Made by a program: the position numbers and the translations under genes
Assembly (NCBI GenBank): GCA_012728975.1
Contig: JAAYDZ010000020.1
Coordinates: 1-34,691, forward strand
DNA from: Bacteroidales bacterium
GTDB lineage: Bacteria > Bacteroidota > Bacteroidia > Bacteroidales > UBA932
DNA length: 34,691 nt
Reading direction: 5' to 3'
The notes under the pieces: generated by a model
Database searches by the model: none
The model's input: the letters and a program-made list of their open reading frames with translations, nothing else
Told to the model about the DNA's origin: nothing
In this document: piece after piece, positions 7,756-15,765 of the stretch
Position numbering within the stretch: the stretch's first letter is position 1
Layout: every line of letters starts with the position of its first letter

Positions 7756-9111
7756 ATGGGAGCATTTCACGCATATGATATACGCGGAATCTATAATGTG
7801 GATTTCGATAAATACCTGGCCTATAAGATAGGTTATTTCATACCGCTCCTTCTGGAAACGGACAGAGTATTAGTTGGTAGGGACGCAAGAGTATCTTCGC
7901 CGGAGATTTTTGAATTTGTAGCCAAAGGAATTAACGATGCCGGAGCAGATGTTTACGATCTTGGGCTGAGCACTACGCCTATGGTCTATTTTGGTACGGC
8001 TATGCATGGATTTGGGGCTTCGGTGCAGATTACCGCTTCTCACAATCCCAAAGAGTACAACGGCATGAAGATCTCCTGCGGGAACGCTCTTCCGGTTGGT
8101 TATGATAATGGTCTTTCCACCATACAGCAATGGATTGAGGAGGGCAGGGAGACTCCTGTGGCGGAAACTCGCGGCAAAATCATCCCGTTTGACATTTCCA
8201 AGGAATATATCTCGTTTTTGAAGTCGAGGAAAGAGGATATTTCGGATTTGAACATCAGTATCGACATTTCGAATGGTATGGCTGCCCTTTTTGTGAGAGA
8301 AGTTTTCGGAGAAGATCCTGTTTATCTTTTTGAGGAGTTGGATGGTACTTTCCCCAACCATGATCCCAACCCTCTTGTACCCGAAAATCTTATCGAACTT
8401 CAAAAGTCAGTCATCACGCAACGTAGCGACGTAGGTGTGATATTTGATGGCGATGCTGACAGGGTGATGTTTTTGGATGAAACCGGTAGGTTCATATCAC
8501 CCGATTTGATGATAGCACTTCTGGGTCACTATTTCTTTGAGAATGAGAGATATGACGGAGCAAAGCGTATTGTGCTTCAGGATATACGCAGTTCAAAGTC
8601 GGTGGCGGAGTATCTGGAACCTATGGGTGCTGAAATTGTCACCTGGAAGGTGGGCAGGGCCTTCGCAGCTCGCAAATTACGTGAGATTGATGGCCTGTTC
8701 GGAGGCGAATTAGCCGGTCACTACTATTTTAAAGATTTTTTCTATTCGGATAGCGGTTTTCTGGCTGCGATTCTTGTACTTAATGTCATTGCGCGTTTCA
8801 AGAGGGAAGGAGTGTCGCTTTCGCAGCTTATCGAAAGGATAAACGGTTATTTCAGTTCCGGTGAAATCAACTTCCCTATATCTAAAAAGGAAGATGCGAT
8901 GATTGCTGTGCGCGAATTGTTTGTTTCGCAAGAGCGCCCGGTCGCATCCTATGACTTTGACGGTTATAGAGTGGAGTTCTCCCAATGGTGGTTTAACATA
9001 CGTCCCTCCAATACAGAACCCTTCCTCCGCTTTATCTGCGAAGCCACATCAATAGATCTTCTCGAAGAGAAAGTCGCACAGGCCCGCGAAGTGATAAAGA
9101 ATTTTATTTAA
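7756..9111 (+). CDS. Phosphomannomutase/phosphoglucomutase (alpha-D-phosphohexomutase family)
   Basis: This enzyme interconverts hexose 6-phosphate and hexose 1-phosphate, supplying mannose-1-P or glucose-1-P for nucleotide sugars. Four family signatures are present: the phosphoserine loop TASHNP (Ser95), the Mg-binding loop DGDADR (231-236), the sugar-binding loop GGELAGHYY (316-324) and the phosphate-binding loop RPSNTEP (416-422). The protein is complete at 451 aa and starts MGAFHAYDIRGIYN, as expected. Which sugar it prefers cannot be read from the motifs. It is the last gene of ruvX-def-phosphomutase. Its stop codon is only 6 bases from that of the convergent C26 hydrolase gene, and I see no terminator hairpin between them. 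Confidence 0.94.
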   Translation: MGAFHAYDIRGIYNVDFDKYLAYKIGYFIPLLLETDRVLVGRDARVSSPEIFEFVAKGINDAGADVYDLGLSTTPMVYFGTAMHGFGASVQITASHNPKEYNGMKISCGNALPVGYDNGLSTIQQWIEEGRETPVAETRGKIIPFDISKEYISFLKSRKEDISDLNISIDISNGMAALFVREVFGEDPVYLFEELDGTFPNHDPNPLVPENLIELQKSVITQRSDVGVIFDGDADRVMFLDETGRFISPDLMIALLGHYFFENERYDGAKRIVLQDIRSSKSVAEYLEPMGAEIVTWKVGRAFAARKLREIDGLFGGELAGHYYFKDFFYSDSGFLAAILVLNVIARFKREGVSLSQLIERINGYFSSGEINFPISKKEDAMIAVRELFVSQERPVASYDFDGYRVEFSQWWFNIRPSNTEPFLRFICEATSIDLLEEKVAQAREVIKNFI

Positions 9112-9117
9112 TCAGAA

Positions 9118-9909
9118 CTATTTCGAGGCTTCGGACACCAGTTTTTGGAATAGTCCAAGGAAGAGGGGATTGCCGGCGTTGGTCATTATCTCAGGGTGGA
9201 ATTGTGTGCCGAAAATCAGTGCGCCACCGTCAGCATAACCCTTGAGAGGAGCTACTCTTTCTATTGCTTCAATTATTCCGTCTGCCGATCTGGCTGTCAC
9301 CCTAAATCCTGCAGGCATCGCTTTGATGGCCTGATGGTGGAATGAATTTACCACGGCTTTGTCGCTGCCTGTCACATCAGCCAGTATGGAACCCTTTTCT
9401 ATAGAGATGGAATGGGTGCCATAATAACCCGGGGTGTCACCTTGTCTGTGCTTGACATAGCTGCTCTTGACCTGTGAGGGGATGTCCTGGTAGAGTGAGC
9501 CGCCAAAAGCAATACTCATCAGTTGCTGGCCACGGCAGATACCCAATACAGGAATGCCTTTAGCCACAGCTGCTCTGATCAGTTTAACATCAAAATCGTC
9601 CCTTTCGGGGGCAATTTCGCCATTGGCTCTCAGGGGTTCTTCTCCATACCATTTAAGCGGATCAAAATCTTCGCCGCCTGTCATTATAAGACCGTCAATC
9701 GCATTGAGTATGGCCTCTATTTGTGTGTCATCGGTGGTAACGGGAATGATCAAGGGTACCCCTCCGGCCATACGGACGGAGTTTACATAGGTGTTGCCGG
9801 CCACATGTGAAGCACCACTCCTGTATGAGGAGATGCCGATAATGGGCGATTGTGCGAAAAGCGAACCTGCAAAGAGCAGTGTGAAAATGAAGATGGAAAT
9901 GCGTTTCAT
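9118..9909 (-). CDS. Exported class I glutamine amidotransferase-like hydrolase (peptidase C26, PuuD-like)
   Basis: Peptidase C26 enzymes hydrolyse gamma-glutamyl bonds, for example gamma-Glu-GABA in PuuD. The catalytic triad is visible: nucleophile Cys125 in GICRGQQ, and His238 with Glu240 in FHPE. IDGLIMTGGEDFDP (71-84) and the SFHHQAIK segment (189-196) are also family features. Unlike cytoplasmic PuuD, this protein starts with a signal peptide, MKRISIFIFTLLFAGSLFAQ with a likely cut after residue 18-20, so it should act in the periplasm or beyond. It follows the serine hydrolase gene by 17 bases on the same strand, so the two exported hydrolases are probably co-transcribed. The natural substrate is unknown; a gamma-glutamyl bond in peptidoglycan-derived peptides is only a guess. 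Confidence 0.9.
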   Translation of the reverse strand: MKRISIFIFTLLFAGSLFAQSPIIGISSYRSGASHVAGNTYVNSVRMAGGVPLIIPVTTDDTQIEAILNAIDGLIMTGGEDFDPLKWYGEEPLRANGEIAPERDDFDVKLIRAAVAKGIPVLGICRGQQLMSIAFGGSLYQDIPSQVKSSYVKHRQGDTPGYYGTHSISIEKGSILADVTGSDKAVVNSFHHQAIKAMPAGFRVTARSADGIIEAIERVAPLKGYADGGALIFGTQFHPEIMTNAGNPLFLGLFQKLVSEASK

Positions 9910-9926
9910 GTTGTATGTCTGTTTTA

Positions 9927-11459
9927 TTATTTGCTTAATCTAGTCCAGGGACCAAAATCTTCACCCTCCTTGAAGTCAACTTCAAATGATGCAGCCTTCT
10001 TTTGTCCCTCTTCAAATTTGAATTTAATCTCGAAGGCAGTACCATCAGAACGGAACTTGTAGGTGTTGCCGCTGACATGGGTCATTTCATGTTTCCAGCC
10101 CTGTTTACCTATTTTTATATATAGTTTACCCTTCTCGAGAGTTATCCATGCATCTCCAAAGAGAGGGTCCTTGGTATATTTGCCTACAAGCAGTTTTGAC
10201 GCCGGAGCAGCTTCTACCACCTTGTCGGCAGCAGCCTTTGCCTCTTCTTCAGCCTTTTTAGCAGCATTGGCGTACCACTCTTTCAAGAATTCCGCGTTGT
10301 AGTCATAGTCTTCAAGGTCGAGACAGAGGTCCACCAAACGCCGCATTACCGCATAGCGGGGCTCACTGGGAGCTTCCGAGTTGACCTGGATGGTGAGTCC
10401 CAGATTTAATTCAGGCACAAATGCGCACAAGGTGGTCATTCCCCAGGTGGTGCCTGTATGAAAATAGATGCGTCCTTTCTTGCTCTGCTCAATGAACCAG
10501 CAGTGGCCGTAGAGAGTGGTTTTGGATTCGCTTTGAGAAGTTATGGTGACTCCTCTGTGGAGATAGTCCATATTTTCCTTAGATATCAGCTGTTTGTCAT
10601 TCACTTTACCTCCATCGAGCTGGAATTGCGCCCATTTGATCAGGTCCACGGGAGGGCAGCAGATTGATCCGGCGGGTCCGATAACAGTGAGCCACCAGAG
10701 TGCCTGCTCTTCGCCATAGAGAGGATTGATCACCATTTTTCCCTCCTTGGAGAGAAATTCGTAGGGGAGTGCTACATTTTGAGCCTCTGCAAATCCTTCA
10801 CCGTTGATGGTGGATTCATCCATTCCAAGGGGTCCGAAAATACGTTCGCGGATATTATCTTCCCAGCTTTTACCGGTTACCTTTTCTATGATCTTGGCTG
10901 CGGGAATAAAAGTGATGTTGTTGTATTGATATGCGCCTCTGAAGGTATATGAGGGCTCTATGAGTTCCAGCATCCTGTTGATATCGTCCCTGTCGTAGCC
11001 CAGATTTGGGATATAGGTACCCACCTGTCTTCCTATTCCCGTTTTGTGGGAAGTGAGGTCCTTGACCTGCAGGTGTTCTGTCACCCATGGATCGTACATT
11101 TTGAAGTCGGGGAGAATCTCTTTTACGGTATTATCCCAGCTGATGAGTCCTTCGTCCACCAGGGTGGCAAGCAGATATGCGGTGAATGATTTGGAAACCG
11201 ATCCTATTTGGAATAGGGTGTGGGAGTCCACCGAGTCCTGGGGGTTGTTCAGGTTTTTGACTCCGAATCCTTTGCATAGAATAAGCTCACCATCCTTGAG
11301 AATGGAAACGCCCATACCCGGGATCTTCCAGTCTGAGCGTATCTGTTCTATATAGGATTCAATGTTGGAAATATCCTCCTGTGAGAGAGTGTTTTGCGCA
11401 AAAGAGGCAAGAGGTAGCCATATAAGGGCTACAAGAAGAAATGTCAATCGTTTCATCAT
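9927..11459 (-). CDS. Exported serine hydrolase of the class C beta-lactamase/penicillin-binding family
   Basis: From the chosen start this is a 510-aa protein with a signal peptide (MMKRLTFLLVALIWLPLASF, then AQ). It has a beta-lactamase-type domain at about residues 30-385 with the SxxK motif SVSK (Ser87, Lys90), YNN (Tyr179-Asn181, YxN) and HTGTTWG as the third (HxG) motif. The C-terminal domain of about 100 residues after a charged helix (KKAEEEAKAAADK) resembles DUF3471, often found on such proteins. The family includes D-aminopeptidases, esterases and carboxypeptidase-like enzymes, and true beta-lactamase activity is not implied. The frame is open a further 11 codons, to 11492, but a TATATTTG promoter box lies in that stretch and the upstream Met lacks a signal peptide, so I start at 11459 (11456 is equally possible). 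It heads the operon with the C26 hydrolase. Confidence 0.92.
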   Translation of the reverse strand: MMKRLTFLLVALIWLPLASFAQNTLSQEDISNIESYIEQIRSDWKIPGMGVSILKDGELILCKGFGVKNLNNPQDSVDSHTLFQIGSVSKSFTAYLLATLVDEGLISWDNTVKEILPDFKMYDPWVTEHLQVKDLTSHKTGIGRQVGTYIPNLGYDRDDINRMLELIEPSYTFRGAYQYNNITFIPAAKIIEKVTGKSWEDNIRERIFGPLGMDESTINGEGFAEAQNVALPYEFLSKEGKMVINPLYGEEQALWWLTVIGPAGSICCPPVDLIKWAQFQLDGGKVNDKQLISKENMDYLHRGVTITSQSESKTTLYGHCWFIEQSKKGRIYFHTGTTWGMTTLCAFVPELNLGLTIQVNSEAPSEPRYAVMRRLVDLCLDLEDYDYNAEFLKEWYANAAKKAEEEAKAAADKVVEAAPASKLLVGKYTKDPLFGDAWITLEKGKLYIKIGKQGWKHEMTHVSGNTYKFRSDGTAFEIKFKFEEGQKKAASFEVDFKEGEDFGPWTRLSK

Positions 11460-11479
11460 GGATGGTTTGTTACAAATGA

Positions 11480-11487
11480 CAAATATA
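11480..11487 (-). promoter_or_regulatory. -7 box of the serine hydrolase gene
   Basis: On the minus strand TATATTTG is an exact TAnnTTTG match, 20 bases upstream of the MM start at 11459. No good -33 TTTG is seen at the ideal spacing. A weaker divergent candidate for the membrane protein operon is TATATTTA at 11515-11522 on the plus strand, 25 bases before that gene, with TTTG at 11495-11498. Confidence 0.55.
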
Positions 11488-11547
11488 GCCATCTTTTGTT
11501 TGGAAAAAAATACTTATATTTACAATTATTAACGAATTTGTTACGAT

Positions 11548-11931
11548 ATGGGAGGATTTTTTAAAAGGACAGGCAATGGCAGGAGAGATTTCGGTAAGGC
11601 CAATCTCATAATATTTCTATTTGCGCTCGCGCATGCGTTACTCTGTTATTTACTCCATGACACTTCCGTGGGGGACGGCCTCTTTCTTACCATCCTCACC
11701 ATAGCAATGGTGTTCTGTCTCATACGTTTCTACGGTAGTCCTCTTGACGTATTTCTCGGTCTGGCATTTCTCAGCTGTTTTGCTGGATTCTATTTCGGCA
11801 CATCGGTAGGGGATTATCTCCATAAAACATTTCCCACACTAGGCGTGTTTAACAATATGATAGTGACATTTGCCACTACTGAAATTCTGGGACTTGCCAC
11901 AGTATTGGTTGTAGCCCGCAAAAATCGCTAA
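11548..11931 (+). CDS. Small integral membrane protein of unknown function
   Basis: This 127-aa protein has four predicted transmembrane helices (about residues 19-37, 42-62, 66-86 and 103-123) and basic ends (KRTGNGRRD near the start, ARKNR at the end). I do not recognise a family. It lies 5 bases before a LytS-like histidine kinase gene on the same strand, and a response regulator follows, so the three are almost certainly one operon. A role in sensing, or as the regulated membrane partner, is plausible but not shown by the sequence. Confidence 0.75.
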   Translation: MGGFFKRTGNGRRDFGKANLIIFLFALAHALLCYLLHDTSVGDGLFLTILTIAMVFCLIRFYGSPLDVFLGLAFLSCFAGFYFGTSVGDYLHKTFPTLGVFNNMIVTFATTEILGLATVLVVARKNR

Positions 11932-11936
11932 CGGAG

Positions 11937-12977
11937 ATGGAGCGTAAGAGAAGTGGATATGTCAATCTTGCGGCGGTGGGTATCCTGGCGCTGATTGTGT
12001 TCGCTGCCAGGATGATATTCGAGTATCTGCTTCCGGTTTTTTCTCAAGGGACGGGACAATCTTTCTTTTTTACCCTCAGGGGGATGTTGAGTAACTATGC
12101 CCTCACTTTACTGATGCTGATTGCGGATTTTATGCTTGTGCGGACTTTGGTGACTTATTTTTCCTATGGCCGCTCTTTTCTTTCTCGCACACTATGGGAG
12201 TTGGGAGGGGTTATCTTCATAGCCTTTGTGGCCGCAATTCTAATGCAGCTTACCTCCTCGGATTACCTGGTAGGGGATACTCTAAACCGGCAGCTCTTTT
12301 TCTCCTTTGTGGTAGCTCTATTTTTCAACATACTGGTAACGGTCATCATAGACCTATTTTCCTACCTCAGATGGAAGAGAAGACGTGAGCTCGCGACCGA
12401 GGTAAGACTCCGCAGTCAGGCTAATTACCAATATCAGTTGCTCAAAGCGCAACTTAATCCGCATTTCCTCTTCAATAGTCTCAATGTGCTCGCCTACCTT
12501 ATTCACGATGATCAGGACCGTGCCTCCGACTATGTAAAAAAGCTCTCAGACGTCTATCGCTATCAGCTTAGTATGGAGTCGCGTCAGACGGTAATCCTGG
12601 AGGAAGAACTTGACTTTGTAATGCTTTATGTGGGGTTGATTAAAGAGCGCTTCGGCGAAGCTCTCGATGTTAGGATAGATGTGGAGAGTAAATGGCTTCG
12701 CAGTAGAATAGTCCCCTGCAGCATTCAGATTCTTATAGAAAATGCAGTCAAGCACAATATCGTTAAAGTCTCTGAACCATTGGTGGTAGAGGTGAAAGTG
12801 GAGCAGGAACATCTGGTAGTTTCCAATCGAATCAATCTCAAAATTGAATCTGGCCAACATTCTGTAGGGATGGGCCTCGAGAATATCAACAAGCAGTATA
12901 GACTTCTGTTTAACTCTCCCATAATCATAGATGATTCGAATGGGTTTTTCACCGTAAAAATCCCTCTCTTCATATAA
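11937..12977 (+). CDS. LytS/YehU-type sensor histidine kinase
   Basis: This 346-aa protein has four predicted transmembrane helices in the first 145 residues (about 10-34, 48-70, 88-108 and 118-142). A short coiled linker and a His_kinase (pfam06580) module follow. The phospho-acceptor is His176 in AQLNPHFLFNSLN, the hallmark of this family. The ATPase part has the N-box IQILIENAVKHN (263-274) and the G-box GMGLENINKQY (311-321). There is no separate periplasmic domain, so any stimulus is likely read within the membrane. It is paired with the LytTR regulator 12 bases downstream, its probable phosphorylation partner. Genes controlled by the pair cannot be inferred. Confidence 0.94.
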   Translation: MERKRSGYVNLAAVGILALIVFAARMIFEYLLPVFSQGTGQSFFFTLRGMLSNYALTLLMLIADFMLVRTLVTYFSYGRSFLSRTLWELGGVIFIAFVAAILMQLTSSDYLVGDTLNRQLFFSFVVALFFNILVTVIIDLFSYLRWKRRRELATEVRLRSQANYQYQLLKAQLNPHFLFNSLNVLAYLIHDDQDRASDYVKKLSDVYRYQLSMESRQTVILEEELDFVMLYVGLIKERFGEALDVRIDVESKWLRSRIVPCSIQILIENAVKHNIVKVSEPLVVEVKVEQEHLVVSNRINLKIESGQHSVGMGLENINKQYRLLFNSPIIIDDSNGFFTVKIPLFI

Positions 12978-12989
12978 AACTCCGGCAAT

Positions 12990-13730
12990 ATGACCCTACT
13001 CATCATAGAAGACGAAATACCCGCACAAATGCAACTTACCCGCCTCCTGCGCAAATTCTTTCCTGAAATCGAGATACTTGGCTGTCTCGACTCTATTGTT
13101 ACTTCGCAGGAATGGCTTAGCTCTAATCCTGCGCCGGATATCATCTTGATGGATGTCGAGCTTTCTGACGGTAAATGTTTTGAACTATTCAATAGGGTAA
13201 ACATCACCTCCAAGGTAATCATAACTACCGCATATGAGGATTACGCGCTCCCCGCTTTTAGGACCAAATGCATTGATTATCTGCTCAAGCCGATAGGCGA
13301 AAAGGAGTTTAAAATATCGATGGAGCGCTGCATTGGATTTTGCAACGCAGAGGAGGCGCTGGAAAGTGTTGAAGAGGCTCAAGAACCGGAGTACCGCACC
13401 AAATTTACCATAAAAATAGGCAATCATATACTTATTGCTGATGTAAATGATACGGCATTTTTCTATTCTGAGAACAAGGCCACTTACCTCGTTACTACCG
13501 ATCGGAAACAATACCTCCTGGATTCCAGCCTTGAATCCCTTGAGCAGCAATTGAATCCCAAAGAGTTCTTCAGACTCTCAAGAAGCTGCATTACCAGTTT
13601 GGCTGCCATAAGCAACATCTCCAAACATTTTAACTCGAGGCTGAGGGTGACACTTCTCCCGGATGTTATCGAACCGGTTCTGGTTTCCCGCGCAAGAGTT
13701 CCTCTGCTTATGGAATGGCTGGATAGGTGA
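12990..13730 (+). CDS. LytTR-family response regulator
   Basis: This 246-aa protein has an N-terminal receiver domain (about 1-120) with acidic residues Glu7/Asp8, phospho-acceptor Asp55 in ILMDVEL, Thr80 in TTAYEDYA and Lys100 in LLKPI, all conserved. A linker leads to a C-terminal LytTR DNA-binding domain (about 140-243). Typical LytTR features include the FFYSENKATYL segment and the FFRLSRSCITSLAAI helix. Partnered with the LytS-type kinase just upstream, it should bind DNA as a phosphorylated dimer. It starts 12 bases after the kinase gene and is the last gene of the unit. No terminator hairpin is obvious after its stop. Confidence 0.95.
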   Translation: MTLLIIEDEIPAQMQLTRLLRKFFPEIEILGCLDSIVTSQEWLSSNPAPDIILMDVELSDGKCFELFNRVNITSKVIITTAYEDYALPAFRTKCIDYLLKPIGEKEFKISMERCIGFCNAEEALESVEEAQEPEYRTKFTIKIGNHILIADVNDTAFFYSENKATYLVTTDRKQYLLDSSLESLEQQLNPKEFFRLSRSCITSLAAISNISKHFNSRLRVTLLPDVIEPVLVSRARVPLLMEWLDR

Positions 13731-13754
13731 TGTGGGATACAGGGTGCGCATTGC

Positions 13755-13880
13755 AGGTTAGTTCTGATTTCTGAGTAGGGAGTTTTGAGTATTGAACTAC
13801 GGATACATTATTATTGTGTAAAGTTAGGAGCTATTGACTAACGGAAAACAGCCAATAGCCAAGCCTCAAGCCAATAGCAA
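13755..13880. repeat. Low-complexity intergenic element on the 3' side of the ATPase gene
   Basis: A stretch rich in short imperfect GAGT/TTAGGAG-type words is followed by the nine-base word GCCAATAGC at 13851-13859 and 13870-13878, with the inverse GCTATTG at about 13830. A related element in the opposite orientation lies at about 15636-15720, on the other side of the ATPase gene. It looks like a dispersed non-coding element of the kind scattered in Bacteroidales intergenic regions, but I cannot name it. Confidence 0.45.
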
Positions 13881-13897
13881 AAATTTGATTTGTTTAG

Positions 13898-13917
13898 GAA
13901 AAACACTACTGTAGTGT
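13898..13917 (-). terminator. Probable terminator of the ATPase gene
   Basis: The hairpin ACACTA-CTG-TAGTGT (13903-13917) is followed on the minus strand by five U residues, and lies about 45 bases past the ATPase stop codon. The stem is only 6 bp, so termination may be weak. Confidence 0.55.
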
Positions 13918-13960
13918 CATTAATCGCTTTTTATTGATTTTAGATTATTTAACGCAAGAT

Positions 13961-15304
13961 TTACAAAAACATTGTCATGTAAATAGGTATATAGTGTATT
14001 CTATTTTCATACCTGTAGTCTTTTGTATAAATAAGATACTTGTTCATTATGCGATCAGAGAACTTAATGCAAAATGTATCCAATGATTTGTGTGTTTTAT
14101 ACCCCGACGATTTAACCTCAATGGGTGAAATTTTATGTTTGTCGGTGATTATAAAATCAACTTCGTAATACTTTTTGCCTTCAGCGTATGGTATGGTGTG
14201 ATAGAACAAGTTTTTACCGGTAGCTTTTAACATTTGAGCTATCACGTTTTCATATACATAACCAAGGTTGGTGTTGAGTTTGTCATTAAGCAACTTCTTG
14301 TAAATAACATTTTCCGTTATGTCACTATCCTTAAATGCAAGCGTAACAAAAAGACCCGTGTCAGAAGCATACATCTTGAAATATTCCTGATTTATAGTCA
14401 AAGCCAAGCCTATATTGGGGTCATCAGCATGGTAAGCCACATTTGTTGTCATCGAATCTTCCATATCCTTGATGATATTTATTACTCTATCAACCTTCTC
14501 ATCTGGGATGGCATTTCCAACTTGATATCGTGATCTGTTTCTGCTTAATTGAGCCGGTATGGCATCGTACATAGCTTTGGCTCTTCCTGAATCATCAATC
14601 TTACCGAAGTCCTCTTCATATAGAGTAATAATGTTTCTTTTAACCAAATCCACTGCTGTAAAGTTATTGGTATTAATGTATGCGGAAACAGCTTGAGGCA
14701 TACCTCCCACAAGCATATACAGCCGAAAATCACGCATAAGTTTTCTATGAACAGCGTCACCAAGTGGCTTTTTCTTTTCAAATGCAGTACGCAATAAAGG
14801 TATGGTTGCAGTATCTCCCAACGCCCATCTGAACTCCTCATAGTCCATAGGATACATATTTACCTTGGTCTCTTCACTTGGAATAATGATATCACGACTT
14901 TTTGATCTTACGGATATCAAAGAGCCGGTCTCGATATAATCGTATCTATGATCCTTAACAAGGTGTTTGATTGCCTGCCTTGCCAATGGTTGCAACTGTA
15001 CTTCGTCAAAAATGATTACAGAATCCCGTTCATGTAATTCTACTTGAAAAATAAATTGCAGTCTGAGGAAGAGATAATTCAAATCCGATATATCATTAAA
15101 CAAATCACTAACCTCCTTAGAAACTTTTGAGAAATCAATCAATATGTACGACTTGTATTCTTTGCGTGCAAATTCTTCCACAATAGTGGATTTACCAACA
15201 CGGCGAGCGCCTTGTATTAGCAATGCTGTATCACCATTACGCTCATTTTTCCATTTGAGCATAGTGTCATAAATCTTTCTCTTGAAAATCATATACTCTG
15301 CCAT
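13961..15304 (-). CDS. AAA ATPase with DUF4143 domain
   Basis: This 447-aa protein is of the common but poorly understood bacterial/archaeal ATPase family combining an AAA domain and DUF4143. Walker A is GARRVGKS (32-39), Walker B is VIIFDE (96-101), and TGSLIS (126-131) is the sensor-like strand. The C-terminal part carries YEVDFIITDKHKISPIEVKS, which looks like a PD-(D/E)xK nuclease-type core (Asp, then E-x-K). The cellular role of the family is unresolved. The ATG at 15302-15304 lies about 17 bases after a good -7 box, so it is preferred over the Met four codons later. The gene stands alone between non-coding flanks, with its own promoter, repeats and terminator, and is probably mobile or lineage-specific. 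Confidence 0.92.
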   Translation of the reverse strand: MAEYMIFKRKIYDTMLKWKNERNGDTALLIQGARRVGKSTIVEEFARKEYKSYILIDFSKVSKEVSDLFNDISDLNYLFLRLQFIFQVELHERDSVIIFDEVQLQPLARQAIKHLVKDHRYDYIETGSLISVRSKSRDIIIPSEETKVNMYPMDYEEFRWALGDTATIPLLRTAFEKKKPLGDAVHRKLMRDFRLYMLVGGMPQAVSAYINTNNFTAVDLVKRNIITLYEEDFGKIDDSGRAKAMYDAIPAQLSRNRSRYQVGNAIPDEKVDRVINIIKDMEDSMTTNVAYHADDPNIGLALTINQEYFKMYASDTGLFVTLAFKDSDITENVIYKKLLNDKLNTNLGYVYENVIAQMLKATGKNLFYHTIPYAEGKKYYEVDFIITDKHKISPIEVKSSGYKTHKSLDTFCIKFSDRIMNKYLIYTKDYRYENRIHYIPIYMTMFL

Positions 15305-15320
15305 AGTCCTTAACTTTAGG

Positions 15321-15352
15321 CAAAATTATAACTTTTCAGACTCCCCACCAAA
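15321..15352 (-). promoter_or_regulatory. Promoter of the AAA ATPase gene
   Basis: On the minus strand TTTG (15349-15352) is followed by 20 bases and TAATTTTG (15321-15328), a full match to the Bacteroides consensus. The predicted start is close to 15315, leaving a leader of about 10 bases. The TTTG is part of the third copy of a repeated ATTTGGTGG word. Confidence 0.8.
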
Positions 15353-15419
15353 TTTTTTTCACTGTTTTGCCGTTTTCCACCAAATGTATTTATGCAAAAT
15401 GCCGTTTTCCACCAAATGT
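15345..15419 (-). repeat. Three 32-bp-spaced repeats overlapping the ATPase promoter
   Basis: The word CCACCAAAT (ATTTGGTGG on the minus strand) begins at 15345, 15377 and 15409, exactly 32 bp apart. For the two distal copies the identity extends to 19 bases (15369-15387 and 15401-15419, starting GCCGTTTTCC). The proximal copy overlaps the -33 element. Spacing by about three helical turns places all copies on one face of the DNA, as expected for a protein-binding array. Confidence 0.8.
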
Positions 15420-15522
15420 TGGTAAAACTCAGAACCATAAATAAACTATTTGCAAAAACCTCAACGGAATGCCACAAAAAACCTCAAAGAAGTTCAAAAC
15501 TGTTAATTCATAACCAAGACAA

Positions 15523-15556
15523 AAACCCTGAAAGTTTGTTACGACTTTCAGGGTTT
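15523..15556. terminator. Isolated 13-bp hairpin, terminator-like on the minus strand
   Basis: The stem AAACCCTGAAAGT (15523-15535) pairs perfectly with ACTTTCAGGGTTT (15544-15556) around an 8-base loop. Read on the minus strand it ends in a run of five U residues; read on the plus strand the U run is short. No minus-strand gene lies upstream to be terminated, so it may be a leftover of a lost gene or a transcript boundary protecting the ATPase unit. Confidence 0.6.
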
Positions 15557-15765
15557 GTTACCTTCACCGGTTAGAGTGGTTTTTTGTTGCAGAAACGACA
15601 TAGACCAGTTAAAAATAGTTATAAAGCCAAAACGCCCACTCCATGCTCCTAACTCCTAAATCAGTACTCTCTATTCCCCACTTACTCATCACTACACACT
15701 TCATACCTCATGCTCATAACTATCTTTTGTCATTTCATCCCGATTTTATTGCAATTCGGAAGAAA

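Noticed and set aside
11460-11492. Upstream Met as start of the serine hydrolase
   Set aside because: The extension contains an exact -7 promoter box and would precede a well-formed signal peptide.
11548-13730. Two-component system as regulator of the starch locus
   Set aside because: It is separated from the locus by the ATPase cassette, and LytTR regulators are not the usual sus regulators; nothing in the sequence links them.
15345-15419. CRISPR array
   Set aside because: There are only three short words with 19-base or shorter identity and no cas genes; the array overlaps a promoter and fits an operator better.
15392-15574. 60-codon plus-strand frame between the ATPase gene and the starch locus
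   Set aside because: It runs through the promoter repeats and the 13-bp hairpin, has no promoter of its own, and its composition is not protein-like.
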